From Rhizobium sp. J15 (lineage in GTDB: Bacteria > Pseudomonadota > Alphaproteobacteria > Rhizobiales > Rhizobiaceae), in assembly GCF_002531825.1 (NCBI RefSeq), contig NZ_NWSX01000024.1, positions 1 to 64,000 of the forward strand: a stretch of 64,000 bases of DNA, read 5' to 3'. Positions 25,432 to 34,035 of this stretch are shown here, piece after piece; positions within the stretch are counted from its first letter, which is position 1, and every line of letters starts with the position of its first letter. The notes under the pieces are model-generated. The model saw nothing but the letters and a program-made list of their open reading frames with translations, was not told the origin of the DNA and made no database searches. The translations under genes were made by a program, and so were the position numbers.

Positions 25432-27867
25432 ATGAGCGATACATCCGCGACGGAAAACGGCGTAAGCAGCGAATATGGCGCAGATTCGATCAAGGTCCTG
25501 AAAGGCCTCGATGCCGTACGCAAACGCCCCGGCATGTATATCGGCGATACCGACGACGGCTCCGGTCTTCATCACATGGTCTATGAAGTCGTCGACAACG
25601 CGATCGATGAAGCGCTTGCCGGTCATGCCGATATCGTCACCGTCACCCTCAATCCGGATGGATCGGTCACCGTTACCGACAACGGCCGCGGCATCCCGAC
25701 CGACATCCATACCGGCGAAGGCGTATCGGCCGCCGAAGTCATCATGACGCAGCTCCATGCCGGCGGTAAGTTCGACCAGAATTCCTACAAGGTTTCCGGC
25801 GGTCTGCACGGTGTCGGCGTTTCCGTCGTCAATGCGCTTTCCGTCTGGCTGAAGCTGAAGATCCGCCGCCACGGCAAGATCCATGAAATGAGCTTCACCC
25901 ACGGCGTGGCCGACGCTCCGCTGAAGGTCACGGGCGATGCGCCCGATACGACCGGCACGGAAGTGAGCTTCATGCCGAGCAGCGAAACCTTCACGATGAC
26001 GGAGTTCGATTACAGCACGCTGGAGCACCGCCTGCGCGAACTCGCCTTCCTGAATTCCGGGGTCCGCATCCTGCTGGCCGACAAGCGCCATTCCGACATC
26101 AAGCAGGAAGAGATGCGCTACGAGGGCGGCCTCGAAGCCTTCGTCGCCTATCTCGACCGCGCCAAGAAGCCGCTCGTCGACAAGCCGGTCGCCATCCGCG
26201 GCGAAAAGGACGGCATCACCGTCGAAGTGGCGATGTGGTGGAACGACAGCTACCACGAGAACGTGCTCTGCTTCACCAACAACATTCCCCAGCGCGACGG
26301 CGGCACCCATATGGCCGGCTTCCGCGCGGCGCTGACGCGCCAGGTGGTGTCCTATGCCGATAATTCCGGCATCACCAAGAAGGAAAAGGTGACGCTGCAG
26401 GGTGAGGATTGTCGTGAAGGCCTGACCGCGGTCCTGTCGGTCAAGGTGCCGGATCCGAAATTCTCCTCGCAGACCAAGGACAAGCTCGTCTCTTCGGAGG
26501 TCCGTCCTGTCGTCGAAAGCCTCGTCAACGAGGCGCTGAACACCTGGTTCGAAGAACATCCGAGCGAAGCCAAGATCCTGGTCGGCAAGGTCGTCGAAGC
26601 CGCCGCGGCGCGCGAGGCGGCCCGCAAGGCCCGCGAATTGACCCGCCGCAAGGGCGCGCTCGATATCGCCTCGCTGCCGGGCAAGCTTGCCGACTGCTCC
26701 GAGCGCGATCCGGCCAAATCCGAAGTTTTCCTGGTCGAGGGCGATTCCGCCGGCGGCTCGGCCAAGCAGGGCCGCTCGCGCGAAAACCAGGCGATCCTGC
26801 CGCTGCGCGGCAAGATCCTCAACGTCGAACGGGCCCGCTTCGACAAGATGCTGTCGAGCCAGGAAATCGGCACGCTGATCACGGCACTCGGCACCGGCAT
26901 CGGCAAGGACGAGTTCAATGCCGAAAAGCTGCGCTATCACAAGATCATCATCATGACGGACGCCGATGTCGACGGCGCCCATATCCGCACGCTGCTGCTC
27001 ACCTTCTTCTTCCGCCAGATGCCGGAGCTGATCGAGCGCGGCCACCTCTACATCGCCCAGCCGCCGCTCTATAAGGTCGCGCGCGGCAAATCGGTGCAGT
27101 ATCTGAAGGATGAGAAGGCGCTCGAGGAATATCTCATCGCCCAGGGTCTTGAGGACGCGGCTTTGAGGCTCGGCAGCGGTGAGGTCCGCACCGGCCAGGA
27201 TCTGCGCGAAGTCATTCTCGACGCGCTGCGCATGCGCGCTTTGCTCGACAATCTCCATTCGCGCTACAACCGCGCCGTCGTCGAACAGGCGGCGATCGCC
27301 GGCGCGCTCAATGCCGAACTTGTCAGCGACACCGCAAGAGCCGGGGCGCTGGCAACCGAGGTCGCAAGCCGTCTCGACATCATCGCCGAGGAAACCGAGC
27401 GCGGCTGGCAGGGCGATCTGACCAGCGATGGCGGCCTGCGCCTCGAGCGCATGGTCCGCGGCGTCAAGGAAGTAGTCGTGCTCGACATGGCGCTGATCGG
27501 TTCCTCGGATGCGCGGCACATCGATCAGCTGACATCGCGTCTCAAGGAAATCTACCAGGCGCCGCCGTCGCTGCATCGACGCGAGGGCGACATCGAGATT
27601 TCAGGACCGCGCGCCCTGCTCGACGCGATTTTCGCCAGCGGCCGCAAGGGCCTCAGCATGCAGCGTTACAAGGGCCTCGGCGAGATGAACGCCGAACAGC
27701 TCTGGGAAACGACGCTCGATCCGAATGTGCGTTCGCTCTTGCAGGTCAAGGTCGCGGACGCCACCGATGCCGACGGCCTCTTTGCCCGCCTGATGGGTGA
27801 CGAAGTCGAGCCGCGGCGCGAATTCATCCAGGACAACGCGCTCAGCGTCGCCAATCTCGATATCTGA
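25432..27867 (+). CDS. gyrB: DNA gyrase subunit B
   Basis: An 811-residue type II topoisomerase ATPase subunit; with GyrA it introduces negative supercoils. The GHKL ATPase begins SIKVLKGLDAVRKRPGMYIGDT with EVVDNAIDEALAG and DNGRGIP; the TOPRIM domain has E436 in EGDSAGG and DADVDGAHIRTLLL near residue 510; the C-terminus is QRYKGLGEMNAEQLWETT. I chose the ATG at 25432 (MSDTSATENG) because the sequence upstream is not GyrB-like. A bidirectional terminator follows. Confidence 0.98.
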   Translation: MSDTSATENGVSSEYGADSIKVLKGLDAVRKRPGMYIGDTDDGSGLHHMVYEVVDNAIDEALAGHADIVTVTLNPDGSVTVTDNGRGIPTDIHTGEGVSAAEVIMTQLHAGGKFDQNSYKVSGGLHGVGVSVVNALSVWLKLKIRRHGKIHEMSFTHGVADAPLKVTGDAPDTTGTEVSFMPSSETFTMTEFDYSTLEHRLRELAFLNSGVRILLADKRHSDIKQEEMRYEGGLEAFVAYLDRAKKPLVDKPVAIRGEKDGITVEVAMWWNDSYHENVLCFTNNIPQRDGGTHMAGFRAALTRQVVSYADNSGITKKEKVTLQGEDCREGLTAVLSVKVPDPKFSSQTKDKLVSSEVRPVVESLVNEALNTWFEEHPSEAKILVGKVVEAAAAREAARKARELTRRKGALDIASLPGKLADCSERDPAKSEVFLVEGDSAGGSAKQGRSRENQAILPLRGKILNVERARFDKMLSSQEIGTLITALGTGIGKDEFNAEKLRYHKIIIMTDADVDGAHIRTLLLTFFFRQMPELIERGHLYIAQPPLYKVARGKSVQYLKDEKALEEYLIAQGLEDAALRLGSGEVRTGQDLREVILDALRMRALLDNLHSRYNRAVVEQAAIAGALNAELVSDTARAGALATEVASRLDIIAEETERGWQGDLTSDGGLRLERMVRGVKEVVVLDMALIGSSDARHIDQLTSRLKEIYQAPPSLHRREGDIEISGPRALLDAIFASGRKGLSMQRYKGLGEMNAEQLWETTLDPNVRSLLQVKVADATDADGLFARLMGDEVEPRREFIQDNALSVANLDI

Positions 27868-27884
27868 TTGATATTTTTCCAATA

Positions 27885-27919
27885 AAAAGCCCCGCCGTTC
27901 CCTGGACGGCGGGGCTTTT
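27885..27919. terminator. Bidirectional terminator, gyrB and nitroreductase
   Basis: AAAAGCCCCGCCG and CGGCGGGGCTTTT form a perfect 13 bp stem with a nine-base loop. An A run on one side and a T run on the other let it work for gyrB (plus) and for the convergent nitroreductase gene (minus). Confidence 0.92.
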
Positions 27920-27935
27920 GTCATTCAGGCATGGC

Positions 27936-28535
27936 TCAGTTCGCGACGAAACGGCCGTTGAAGGCGACCTCGGAGAGCGGCTTGCGCTGGCTGGGGAATT
28001 CCCGCGCCTGGTTGCGTTCGGAAAGCACGCTCTTGTCGGCCAGACGGCCGACGGCAAGGCCGGCCTCGACGCGGAAACTCTCGGGAATGCCGAAGGTCTT
28101 CATGATGTCCTCGTGTTTGATGCCGCCCATGCCATGGGCGTAGAAGCCGGAGAGGCGCGCCTGCAGCGCCAGATGGCCCCAGGCGGCACCGGCGTCGAAG
28201 GAATGCGTGTAGCTCGGCTTCTCCTCGCCGGAACCGGCCACCCCGGTGAAGGCGCGCGACACCACGAAGATCAGCGCCGACGCGTTCCTTGCCCATTCCT
28301 GATTGGCATCGACGAGCAACGCGACGAATTTCTCCCAATGCTCCGAGCCCTTGAGGGCATAGATGAAGCGCCAGGGCTGCTGGTTGGAAGACGACGGCGC
28401 CCAATGGGCGGCGTCGAGCAGGCTGAGCAGCTGTGCTTCCTCGATGATTTCGCCGGTAAAGGCGCGGGGCGACCAGCGGTCGAGAAACATCGGATCGATC
28501 GGATATTGGGATTCGCGGTTATTGCTTTTCGTCAT
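27936..28535 (-). CDS. Nitroreductase-family flavoprotein
   Basis: A 199-residue member of the NfsA/NfsB-type FMN-dependent oxidoreductases. RWSPRAFTGEIIEEAQLLSLLDAAHWAPSSSNQQPWRF (in parts) is the N-terminal FMN/substrate region, and the C-terminus has LAVGRLADKSVLSERNQARE. The natural substrate cannot be deduced. The ATG at 28535 (MTKSNNRESQ) is used because upstream codons come from the adjacent RIME repeat. Confidence 0.88.
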   Translation of the reverse strand: MTKSNNRESQYPIDPMFLDRWSPRAFTGEIIEEAQLLSLLDAAHWAPSSSNQQPWRFIYALKGSEHWEKFVALLVDANQEWARNASALIFVVSRAFTGVAGSGEEKPSYTHSFDAGAAWGHLALQARLSGFYAHGMGGIKHEDIMKTFGIPESFRVEAGLAVGRLADKSVLSERNQAREFPSQRKPLSEVAFNGRFVAN

Positions 28536-28569
28536 GCTTGTTCCCTGGGGACATGAAATCGGGGTGAGG

Positions 28570-28686
28570 CTAGAGCAAGATGCCGAAAAGTGTGAGCGGT
28601 TTTCGGACGACATCTTGCTCTAACTCTTTAATTTAGAACAGGATTCAGATTTTAGACCAACCGGGCCTAAAATCATCCTGTTCTAG
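28570..28686. repeat. RIME-type intergenic mosaic element, copy B
   Basis: This is nearly identical to the copy at 3119-3234: the first palindrome has arms AGAGCAAGATG / CATCTTGCTCT and the second AGAACAGGAT / ATCATCCTGTTCT. Arm changes are compensatory between copies (GG vs AG paired with CC vs CT), which suggests selection on the hairpins. Its right end supplies the stop codon of the next minus-strand gene. Confidence 0.88.
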
Positions 28687-28967
28687 TCGGTCCAGACGAT
28701 GTGGAGTTCCTCGCGGAAGGCGAAGCGCTTCAGATGATCGTCGATGACGCCCTGCATCCTTGCCTGCTGCGCGGGATCGGCGACGGATAGCGTCATGGTC
28801 AGGGCCGCATCGTCGGCGGCAAAAGTCACCTCCGCCGTATCGCTGAACGGCACCCGGCCCTTGTGCGGATCGAAATCGACGCTGAACTTGTGGCTCCAGT
28901 GCTTGCAGAGCTGCTGAAGATAGCGGCTTGCATGCTCGGTGCGCACGACGGCCTTGGAGAGGTGCAT
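28683..28967 (-). CDS. DUF2218-domain protein
   Basis: A small protein of 94 residues that fits the DUF2218 family (SKAVVRTEHASRYLQQLCKHWSHKF, then HKGRVPFSDTAEVTF and RFAFREELHIVW). No function is established. Members are often found near iron-uptake genes, but that context is missing here. I chose the ATG at 28967 because GGAG lies six bases upstream; another ATG at 28979 is possible. The TAG stop is formed by the first bases of the RIME copy. Confidence 0.8.
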   Translation of the reverse strand: MHLSKAVVRTEHASRYLQQLCKHWSHKFSVDFDPHKGRVPFSDTAEVTFAADDAALTMTLSVADPAQQARMQGVIDDHLKRFAFREELHIVWTD

Positions 28968-29138
28968 GTCGAACTCCATCTCATCTTGAACTGCAGCCAA
29001 GTCATATTTCCTGGCTTGCCGGCTTGGCAAGCGCGGCGTCGTCGCAGCTGCGTGGACGGACTGTCTTCAGAAAACTGGCCTTACGCCGGTGCTGAGGCAG
29101 GATAATGAACCGCTTCGGATATGGATCGGAGAGTTGGC

Positions 29139-30092
29139 ATGCTCGTGAACGGAAAATGGACGGAAGACTGGCAGCCTGTTCAGGCGAAGGATGAAAAGGG
29201 CGGCTTCGTCAGGCAGATCTCGAGTTTCCGCAGCTGGGTGACGCCGGACGGCAGCGCCGGGCCGACGGGCGAGGGCGGTTTTAAAGCTGTCGCCGGCCGT
29301 TACCATCTCTATGTCGCCTATATCTGCCCCTGGGCCTCACGCACCCTGATCGGCCGCAAGCTCAAGGGCCTGGAAGATGTCATCTCCGTTTCCGTGGTCG
29401 AGCCGGTGCTGACGAAACAGGGCTGGCGCTTCGGCGATTATCCCGGTGCGACGCCGGATCATGTCAACGGCACGACCTACATCCATGAAATCTACACGAG
29501 GGCAGCGCCTGACTTTACCGGCCGGGCCACCGTGCCGGTTCTCTGGGACAAGCAGAGGAAGACCATCGTCAACAATGAATCCGCCGATATTCTGCGCATG
29601 CTGAACAGCGGCTTCGGCGATCTGGCAAAAGACCCGATCGATCTCTACCCGGCCGAGAAACGCGCCGAGATCGACGCATTCAACGACCGGATCTATCCCG
29701 CGCTTAACAACGGCGTCTACCGCGCCGGTTTCGCCACCACCCAGATCGCCTATGAGGAGGCCTTCGCCGATGTCTTCTCCTGCCTCGATTGGGTCGAGCC
29801 GCAGTTCGAAGGCAAGCCTTTCCTCTTCGCCGATCATCCGACGGAAAGCGATATCCGCCTGTTCGTGACGCTGGTGCGCTTCGATGTCGCCTATCACGGC
29901 ATCTTCAAATGCAATCTGCGCCGGCTTTCCGATTACGCCAACCTGCGCGCCTTCTGCCGGCGCATGCTGAATTGGCCGGGCATTGCCGAAACCGTGAATC
30001 TCGACCACATCAAGCGTGGCTACTACTCGGTGGAAAGCCTCAACCCGACGAAAATCGTCCCCGCCGGGCCTGATCTCTCTGAAATTTTCTAA
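29139..30092 (+). CDS. Glutathionyl-hydroquinone reductase (Xi-class GST)
   Basis: A 317-residue S-glutathionyl-hydroquinone reductase, which removes glutathione from glutathionyl-hydroquinones with a second glutathione. The catalytic cysteine is C63 in YICPWASR, and the family blocks GRYHLYVAY, FGDYPGATPDHVNG, TVPVLWDK, NNESADILRMLN and PTESDIRLFVTLVRFD are present. The start ATG at 29139 has GGAGAG upstream. It precedes an FAH-family gene on the same strand. Confidence 0.92.
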   Translation: MLVNGKWTEDWQPVQAKDEKGGFVRQISSFRSWVTPDGSAGPTGEGGFKAVAGRYHLYVAYICPWASRTLIGRKLKGLEDVISVSVVEPVLTKQGWRFGDYPGATPDHVNGTTYIHEIYTRAAPDFTGRATVPVLWDKQRKTIVNNESADILRMLNSGFGDLAKDPIDLYPAEKRAEIDAFNDRIYPALNNGVYRAGFATTQIAYEEAFADVFSCLDWVEPQFEGKPFLFADHPTESDIRLFVTLVRFDVAYHGIFKCNLRRLSDYANLRAFCRRMLNWPGIAETVNLDHIKRGYYSVESLNPTKIVPAGPDLSEIF

Positions 30093-30131
30093 GAGGCCGT
30101 ACCGCTTCACGTCAAAGCCGTAATGACACCG

Positions 30132-30148
30132 ATGAATAATTCGTTCAT
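30132..30148. promoter_or_regulatory. Short inverted repeat upstream of the FAH-family gene
   Basis: ATGAATAATTCGTTCAT has 5 bp arms around a 7-base centre, 40 bp before the FAH-family start. It could be an operator, but the arms are short. Confidence 0.25.
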
Positions 30149-30187
30149 AGGTGGTTGCAAATCCCGTTTTCGATGAGGAGGCATTCC

Positions 30188-31030
30188 ATGAAGCTGATGC
30201 GTGTTGGCGAAGCAGGCCGTGAAAAACCGGCGCTTCTCGATTCCGATGGCAAGATCCGCGATCTTTCCGGCCACGTCGCCGATATTGGCGGTGAGGCGAT
30301 CTCGCCGGCCGGCCTTGCCAGAATAGCGGCGATCGATCCGAAGAGCCTTCCGGAACTTGCTCCGGGCCGCATCGGCGCCTGCGTGGCCGGCACCGGCAAA
30401 TTCATCTGCATCGGCCTCAATTTCTCCGACCATGCCGCCGAAACCGGCGCCACCGTGCCGCCGGAGCCGGTGATCTTCATGAAGGCGACGTCGGCGATCG
30501 TTGGTCCGAACGATAACGTTCTCATCCCGCGCGGTTCGGAAAAGACCGATTGGGAAGTCGAGCTCGGCGTCGTCATCGGCAAGACGGCGAAATATGTCAG
30601 CGAAGCCGACGCGCTCGATTACGTCGCCGGTTACTGCGTCTCGCACGACGTTTCCGAACGCGCCTTCCAGACCGAGCGCGCCGGCCAGTGGACCAAGGGC
30701 AAGTCCTGCGACACTTTCGGGCCGATCGGCCCGTGGCTGGTCACCAAGGATGAGATCGCCGATCCGCAGAACCTTGCCATGTGGCTGAAGGTCAACGGCC
30801 AGACGATGCAGAACGGCTCTTCCAAGACCATGGTCTATGGCGTCGCCCACGTCGTTTCCTATCTCAGCCAGTTCATGTCGCTGCATCCGGGCGACGTCAT
30901 CTCGACGGGAACGCCTCCTGGTGTCGGCATGGGCATGAAACCGCCACATTATCTCAAGGCCGGCGATGTCGTCGAACTTGGCATCGAGGGTCTCGGCACG
31001 CAGAAGCAGAGCTTCGTAGCGGATCATTAA
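30188..31030 (+). CDS. Fumarylacetoacetate hydrolase-family protein
   Basis: A 280-residue FAH-domain enzyme. The divalent-metal site is in DWEVELGVVIGKT, with CIGLNFSDHAAETG, MKATSAIVGPNDNVLIP, and DVISTGTPPGVGMGMKP. Family members include fumarylpyruvate hydrolases, ureidoglycolate lyases and acylpyruvases; the substrate cannot be set from sequence alone. Start ATG at 30188 with GAGGAGG upstream. A Rho-independent terminator follows. Confidence 0.9.
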   Translation: MKLMRVGEAGREKPALLDSDGKIRDLSGHVADIGGEAISPAGLARIAAIDPKSLPELAPGRIGACVAGTGKFICIGLNFSDHAAETGATVPPEPVIFMKATSAIVGPNDNVLIPRGSEKTDWEVELGVVIGKTAKYVSEADALDYVAGYCVSHDVSERAFQTERAGQWTKGKSCDTFGPIGPWLVTKDEIADPQNLAMWLKVNGQTMQNGSSKTMVYGVAHVVSYLSQFMSLHPGDVISTGTPPGVGMGMKPPHYLKAGDVVELGIEGLGTQKQSFVADH

Positions 31031-31073
31031 CGACGCTTTCTGCTGAGAAACTTAAGTTTTCCAGTCGATACTG

Positions 31074-31104
31074 ATGCCGGAGAGTCACTTCTCCGGCATT
31101 TCTT
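31074..31104 (+). terminator. Intrinsic terminator after the FAH-family gene
   Basis: TGCCGGAGA and TCTCCGGCA form a 9 bp stem with a six-base loop, followed by TTTCTT. It separates the FAH-family gene from phaZ. Confidence 0.8.
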
Positions 31105-31124
31105 GTGCGGGTCTGGTTCGTCCA

Positions 31125-31139
31125 TGTTGCTGTGCAACA
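31125..31139. promoter_or_regulatory. Palindrome upstream of phaZ, possible PhaR-type operator
   Basis: TGTTGC-TGT-GCAACA is a perfect 6-3-6 palindrome about 85 bp upstream of phaZ. TGC-rich palindromes are the described targets of PhaR, the PHB-responsive repressor of polyhydroxyalkanoate genes, so PHB-linked control of phaZ is plausible. Confidence 0.45.
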
Positions 31140-31223
31140 AAAAACTGTTAGTCTGAGTAACGTGCCCGCGTAACGGAAAGATTCGATGCCTTTCAATCGG
31201 CGTCATCTTTTCGATAGAGAAAG

Positions 31224-32513
31224 GTGGCGCCTTTGTTTTATCAGCTTTATGAATTGAACCATGCCGCTATGGCGCCGTTTCGCGCCGCGGCCGATATCAT
31301 GCGGTTTGCCTATGCCAATCCGCTCAATCCGTTTTCGCATACGCCCCTCGGCCGGACGATGGCGGCCAGTCTCGAAATGTTCGAACGCACGACGCGACGC
31401 TACGGCAAGCCGGAATTCGGGCTGAAACAGACGGCGGTCGGCGGTCAGTCGGTTTCCGTCCGCGAAGAGATCGTCTGGTCGCGGCCCTTCTGCAATCTGC
31501 TGCATTTCGCCCGCAATGTTCCAGCCGCTGCCCGCGGCAACGATCCGCGCATCCTGATCGTCGCGCCGATGTCCGGCCATTATGCGACGCTGTTGCGCGG
31601 CACCGTCGAGGCGCTGCTGCCGAGCGCCGATGTTTACATCACCGACTGGATCGATGCCCGCATGGTGCCGATGACGGAAGGCACCTTCGATTTCGACGAT
31701 TATGTCGATTACGTCATCGAGATGCTGCATTTCCTCGGCCACGACACGCATGTGATCGCCGTCTGCCAGCCCTCCGTTCCGGTGCTTGCCGCAGCCGCGG
31801 TGATGGAGGAAGCCAACGATCCGCTTTCGCCGTCCTCGATGACGCTGATGGGCGGCCCGATCGATACGCGCATCAACCCGACGGCGGTCAACAAGCTTGC
31901 TCACGAACGCTCGCTGCAGTGGTTTTCCGATAATGTCATCATGAACGTGCCCTGGCCGCAGCCGGGTTTCATGCGTCCTGTCTATCCCGGCTTCCTGCAG
32001 CTTTCCGGCTTCATGTCGATGAACCTGGACCGCCATCTCGTCGCCCACAAGGAATTCTTCATGCATCTCGTGAAGAACGACGGCGAGCCGGAAAAACATC
32101 GCGATTTCTACGACGAATATCTCGCCGTCATGGATCTCACCGCCGAATTCTATCTGCAGACGGTGGAGGAGGTCTTCATAAAGCACTCCCTGCCGAAGGG
32201 CGAATTGATGCATCGCGGCAAACGCGTTGATCCTGCAGCGATTCGCAAGGTGGCGCTTCTGACCGTCGAAGGCGAGAACGACGATATTTCGGGCGTCGGC
32301 CAGACGAAGGCGGCGCAGACCATCTGCGTGAACATTCCTGAAGATATGCGCATGCATTATCTCCAGCCGGATGTCGGCCATTACGGCGTTTTCAACGGTT
32401 CGCGGTTCCGCCGCGAGATTGCGCCGCGCATCGTCAATTTCGTCCGCCAGCATTCCCGTTCAGGGATCAAGCGCCCGGTTCAGCGCGTCATCAAGGGCGG
32501 CCGAACCGGCTAA
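31224..32513 (+). CDS. phaZ: Intracellular polyhydroxybutyrate depolymerase
   Basis: A 429-residue intracellular PHB depolymerase that mobilises stored poly-3-hydroxybutyrate granules. It is an alpha/beta-hydrolase with a cysteine nucleophile: C181 in VIAVCQPSVPVLAA matches the catalytic Cys183 of the Ralstonia eutropha enzyme. Other blocks are HYATLLRGTVEALLP, YITDWIDARMVP and LMGGPIDTRINPT. The GTG at 31224 gives MAPLFYQLYE; a TTG at 31233, with AAGGTGG just upstream, may be the real start. Confidence 0.92.
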   Translation: MAPLFYQLYELNHAAMAPFRAAADIMRFAYANPLNPFSHTPLGRTMAASLEMFERTTRRYGKPEFGLKQTAVGGQSVSVREEIVWSRPFCNLLHFARNVPAAARGNDPRILIVAPMSGHYATLLRGTVEALLPSADVYITDWIDARMVPMTEGTFDFDDYVDYVIEMLHFLGHDTHVIAVCQPSVPVLAAAAVMEEANDPLSPSSMTLMGGPIDTRINPTAVNKLAHERSLQWFSDNVIMNVPWPQPGFMRPVYPGFLQLSGFMSMNLDRHLVAHKEFFMHLVKNDGEPEKHRDFYDEYLAVMDLTAEFYLQTVEEVFIKHSLPKGELMHRGKRVDPAAIRKVALLTVEGENDDISGVGQTKAAQTICVNIPEDMRMHYLQPDVGHYGVFNGSRFRREIAPRIVNFVRQHSRSGIKRPVQRVIKGGRTG

Positions 32514-32532
32514 TTCAGCGGCAGCTGAATTA
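32511..32532. repeat. Perfect hairpin at the phaZ stop codon
   Basis: TAATTCAGC-GGCA-GCTGAATTA is a 9 bp perfect stem with a four-base loop that starts at the phaZ stop codon. There is no T run, so it is not a standard terminator; it could protect the mRNA 3' end or bind a protein. Confidence 0.5.
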
Positions 32533-32656
32533 GGAGAACCGATTCAAGACCTTGTCCGATTTCGCGGGCAATCGTCTTGAAGGCACCTATTGCGGTAACC
32601 ACATCGATTTCAGCGTTCGGTATCTTGCCGGGCGCGGAAAGCAAGGATACCGCACG

Positions 32657-33094
32657 ATGAACCAGTCAGCATTGCTTCGACCGGATTGGACTCCGGCTAC
32701 CATTGCCCTGATGATTCTCGGCTTCATGGTTTTCTGGCCTCTGGGTCTGGCCATGCTTGCCTATATCATCTTCGGCGAGCGTCTGCGCGGCTTCAAGCGC
32801 GACGTCAATCAGGCGACCGATGGCATCTTCGCCTCCTGCCGCCGTTCGCATGGCCGTTACCGCCCGCATTTCTCGACCGGCAACGTCGCCTTCGACGATT
32901 GGCGCAAGACTGAGCTCGACCGGATCGAGGAAGAGCGCCGCAAGCTCGACGAAATGCGCGAGGAATTCGACGCTTATCTCAGGGAACTCCGCCGCGCCAA
33001 GGACCAGGAAGAATTCGACCGCTTCATGCGCGAGCGCAGGAATGCCAAGCGCGACGACAATGGCGGCCCGGTCGCCGAATTTCAGACGCCGTGA
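32657..33094 (+). CDS. DUF2852-domain membrane protein
   Basis: A 145-residue protein of the alphaproteobacterial DUF2852 family, function unknown. A hydrophobic segment (IALMILGFMVFWPLGLAMLAYIIFG, in two parts) lies at residues 14-38, followed by a soluble, highly charged helical part (ELDRIEEERRKLDEMREEF) likely to be a coiled coil. Start ATG at 32657; an upstream extension has no conserved character. Confidence 0.83.
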   Translation: MNQSALLRPDWTPATIALMILGFMVFWPLGLAMLAYIIFGERLRGFKRDVNQATDGIFASCRRSHGRYRPHFSTGNVAFDDWRKTELDRIEEERRKLDEMREEFDAYLRELRRAKDQEEFDRFMRERRNAKRDDNGGPVAEFQTP

Positions 33095-33201
33095 ATGGTC
33101 TAGCAATGAACAGATGCCGGCATCTCGCGATGCCGGTTTTTCCATGTCCGCCCGGGCCGCAAATCGTTTAGATTCGCCGGCGAATCGTATAGAAAACACC
33201 C

Positions 33202-33960
33202 ATGTTTCCGCTTCTGAAGACACGGCCAAAGGCGCGAAAGCCGGCTCCGCCCGAAACACGGACGCTCGATGTCGCCGGCCGGCTCATGCCTCTCACCATC
33301 AAGCAGCATGACCAGGCAACGCGCATCACGCTGCGCATCGAGCCCGGCGGCCGCGCCTTGAAGATGACGGTGCCGAGAGGCCTTGCGGCGCGCGAGGTCA
33401 ATGCCTTCCTCGATCGGCACCAGGGATGGCTGCTTACCAAGCTTGCGAAGTTTTCGACCGACACCGGGCTGCGCGACGGCGGCAAGATCCTCCTGCGCGG
33501 AGTTTCCCACCACATCGTGCATACCGGCAGCCTGCGTGGTTTGACGGAGGTGGTCTCGTTGGATGGCAGCCCGGTGCTGCGCGTCAGCGGTATGCCGGAA
33601 CATGTGGGACGGCGCATTGCGGCCTTCCTCAAGAAGGAGGCGCGCGCCGATCTCGAGAGGCTGGCGGCGGCGCATGCCGCAACGATCCGGGCGCCGATCC
33701 GCTCGATCTCGATGAAGGATACCCGCAGCCGCTGGGGCTCCTGTTCGTCGGAGGGAAATCTGAGTTTCTCCTGGCGCATCGTCATGGCGCCGCCATCGGT
33801 GATCGATTATCTCGCCGCCCACGAAGTTGCCCATCTCAAGGAGATGAACCACGGGCCGCGCTTCTGGGCGCTGTGCAAGAAGCTCTGCCCCGGCATGGAG
33901 GAAGCGAAATCCTGGCTGAAGCGGCACGGCAGCCAGCTGCACGCCATCGATTTCGACTGA
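33202..33960 (+). CDS. DUF45 (YgjP-like) zinc metallopeptidase
   Basis: A 252-residue protein with the zinc site HEVAHLKEMNHGPRFW (residues ~210-225), where HExxH plus a downstream histidine are characteristic of the WLM/YgjP-like DUF45 family. Upstream blocks TRSRWGSCSSEGNLSFSWR and IDYLAAHE also match. No substrate is known. It sits just upstream of trpF, without evident link to it. Confidence 0.88.
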   Translation: MFPLLKTRPKARKPAPPETRTLDVAGRLMPLTIKQHDQATRITLRIEPGGRALKMTVPRGLAAREVNAFLDRHQGWLLTKLAKFSTDTGLRDGGKILLRGVSHHIVHTGSLRGLTEVVSLDGSPVLRVSGMPEHVGRRIAAFLKKEARADLERLAAAHAATIRAPIRSISMKDTRSRWGSCSSEGNLSFSWRIVMAPPSVIDYLAAHEVAHLKEMNHGPRFWALCKKLCPGMEEAKSWLKRHGSQLHAIDFD

Positions 33961-34035
33961 CGCAAGACCGCCCTAAATGCAGCGTTCCATGCAAATTGGC
34001 TCGACTCTTGCTGCATTTCGTGTCACTTCGCTGCC

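Noticed and set aside
25354..27576. A 740-codon open frame antisense to gyrB
   Set aside because: It is a shadow of gyrB with no recognisable domain.
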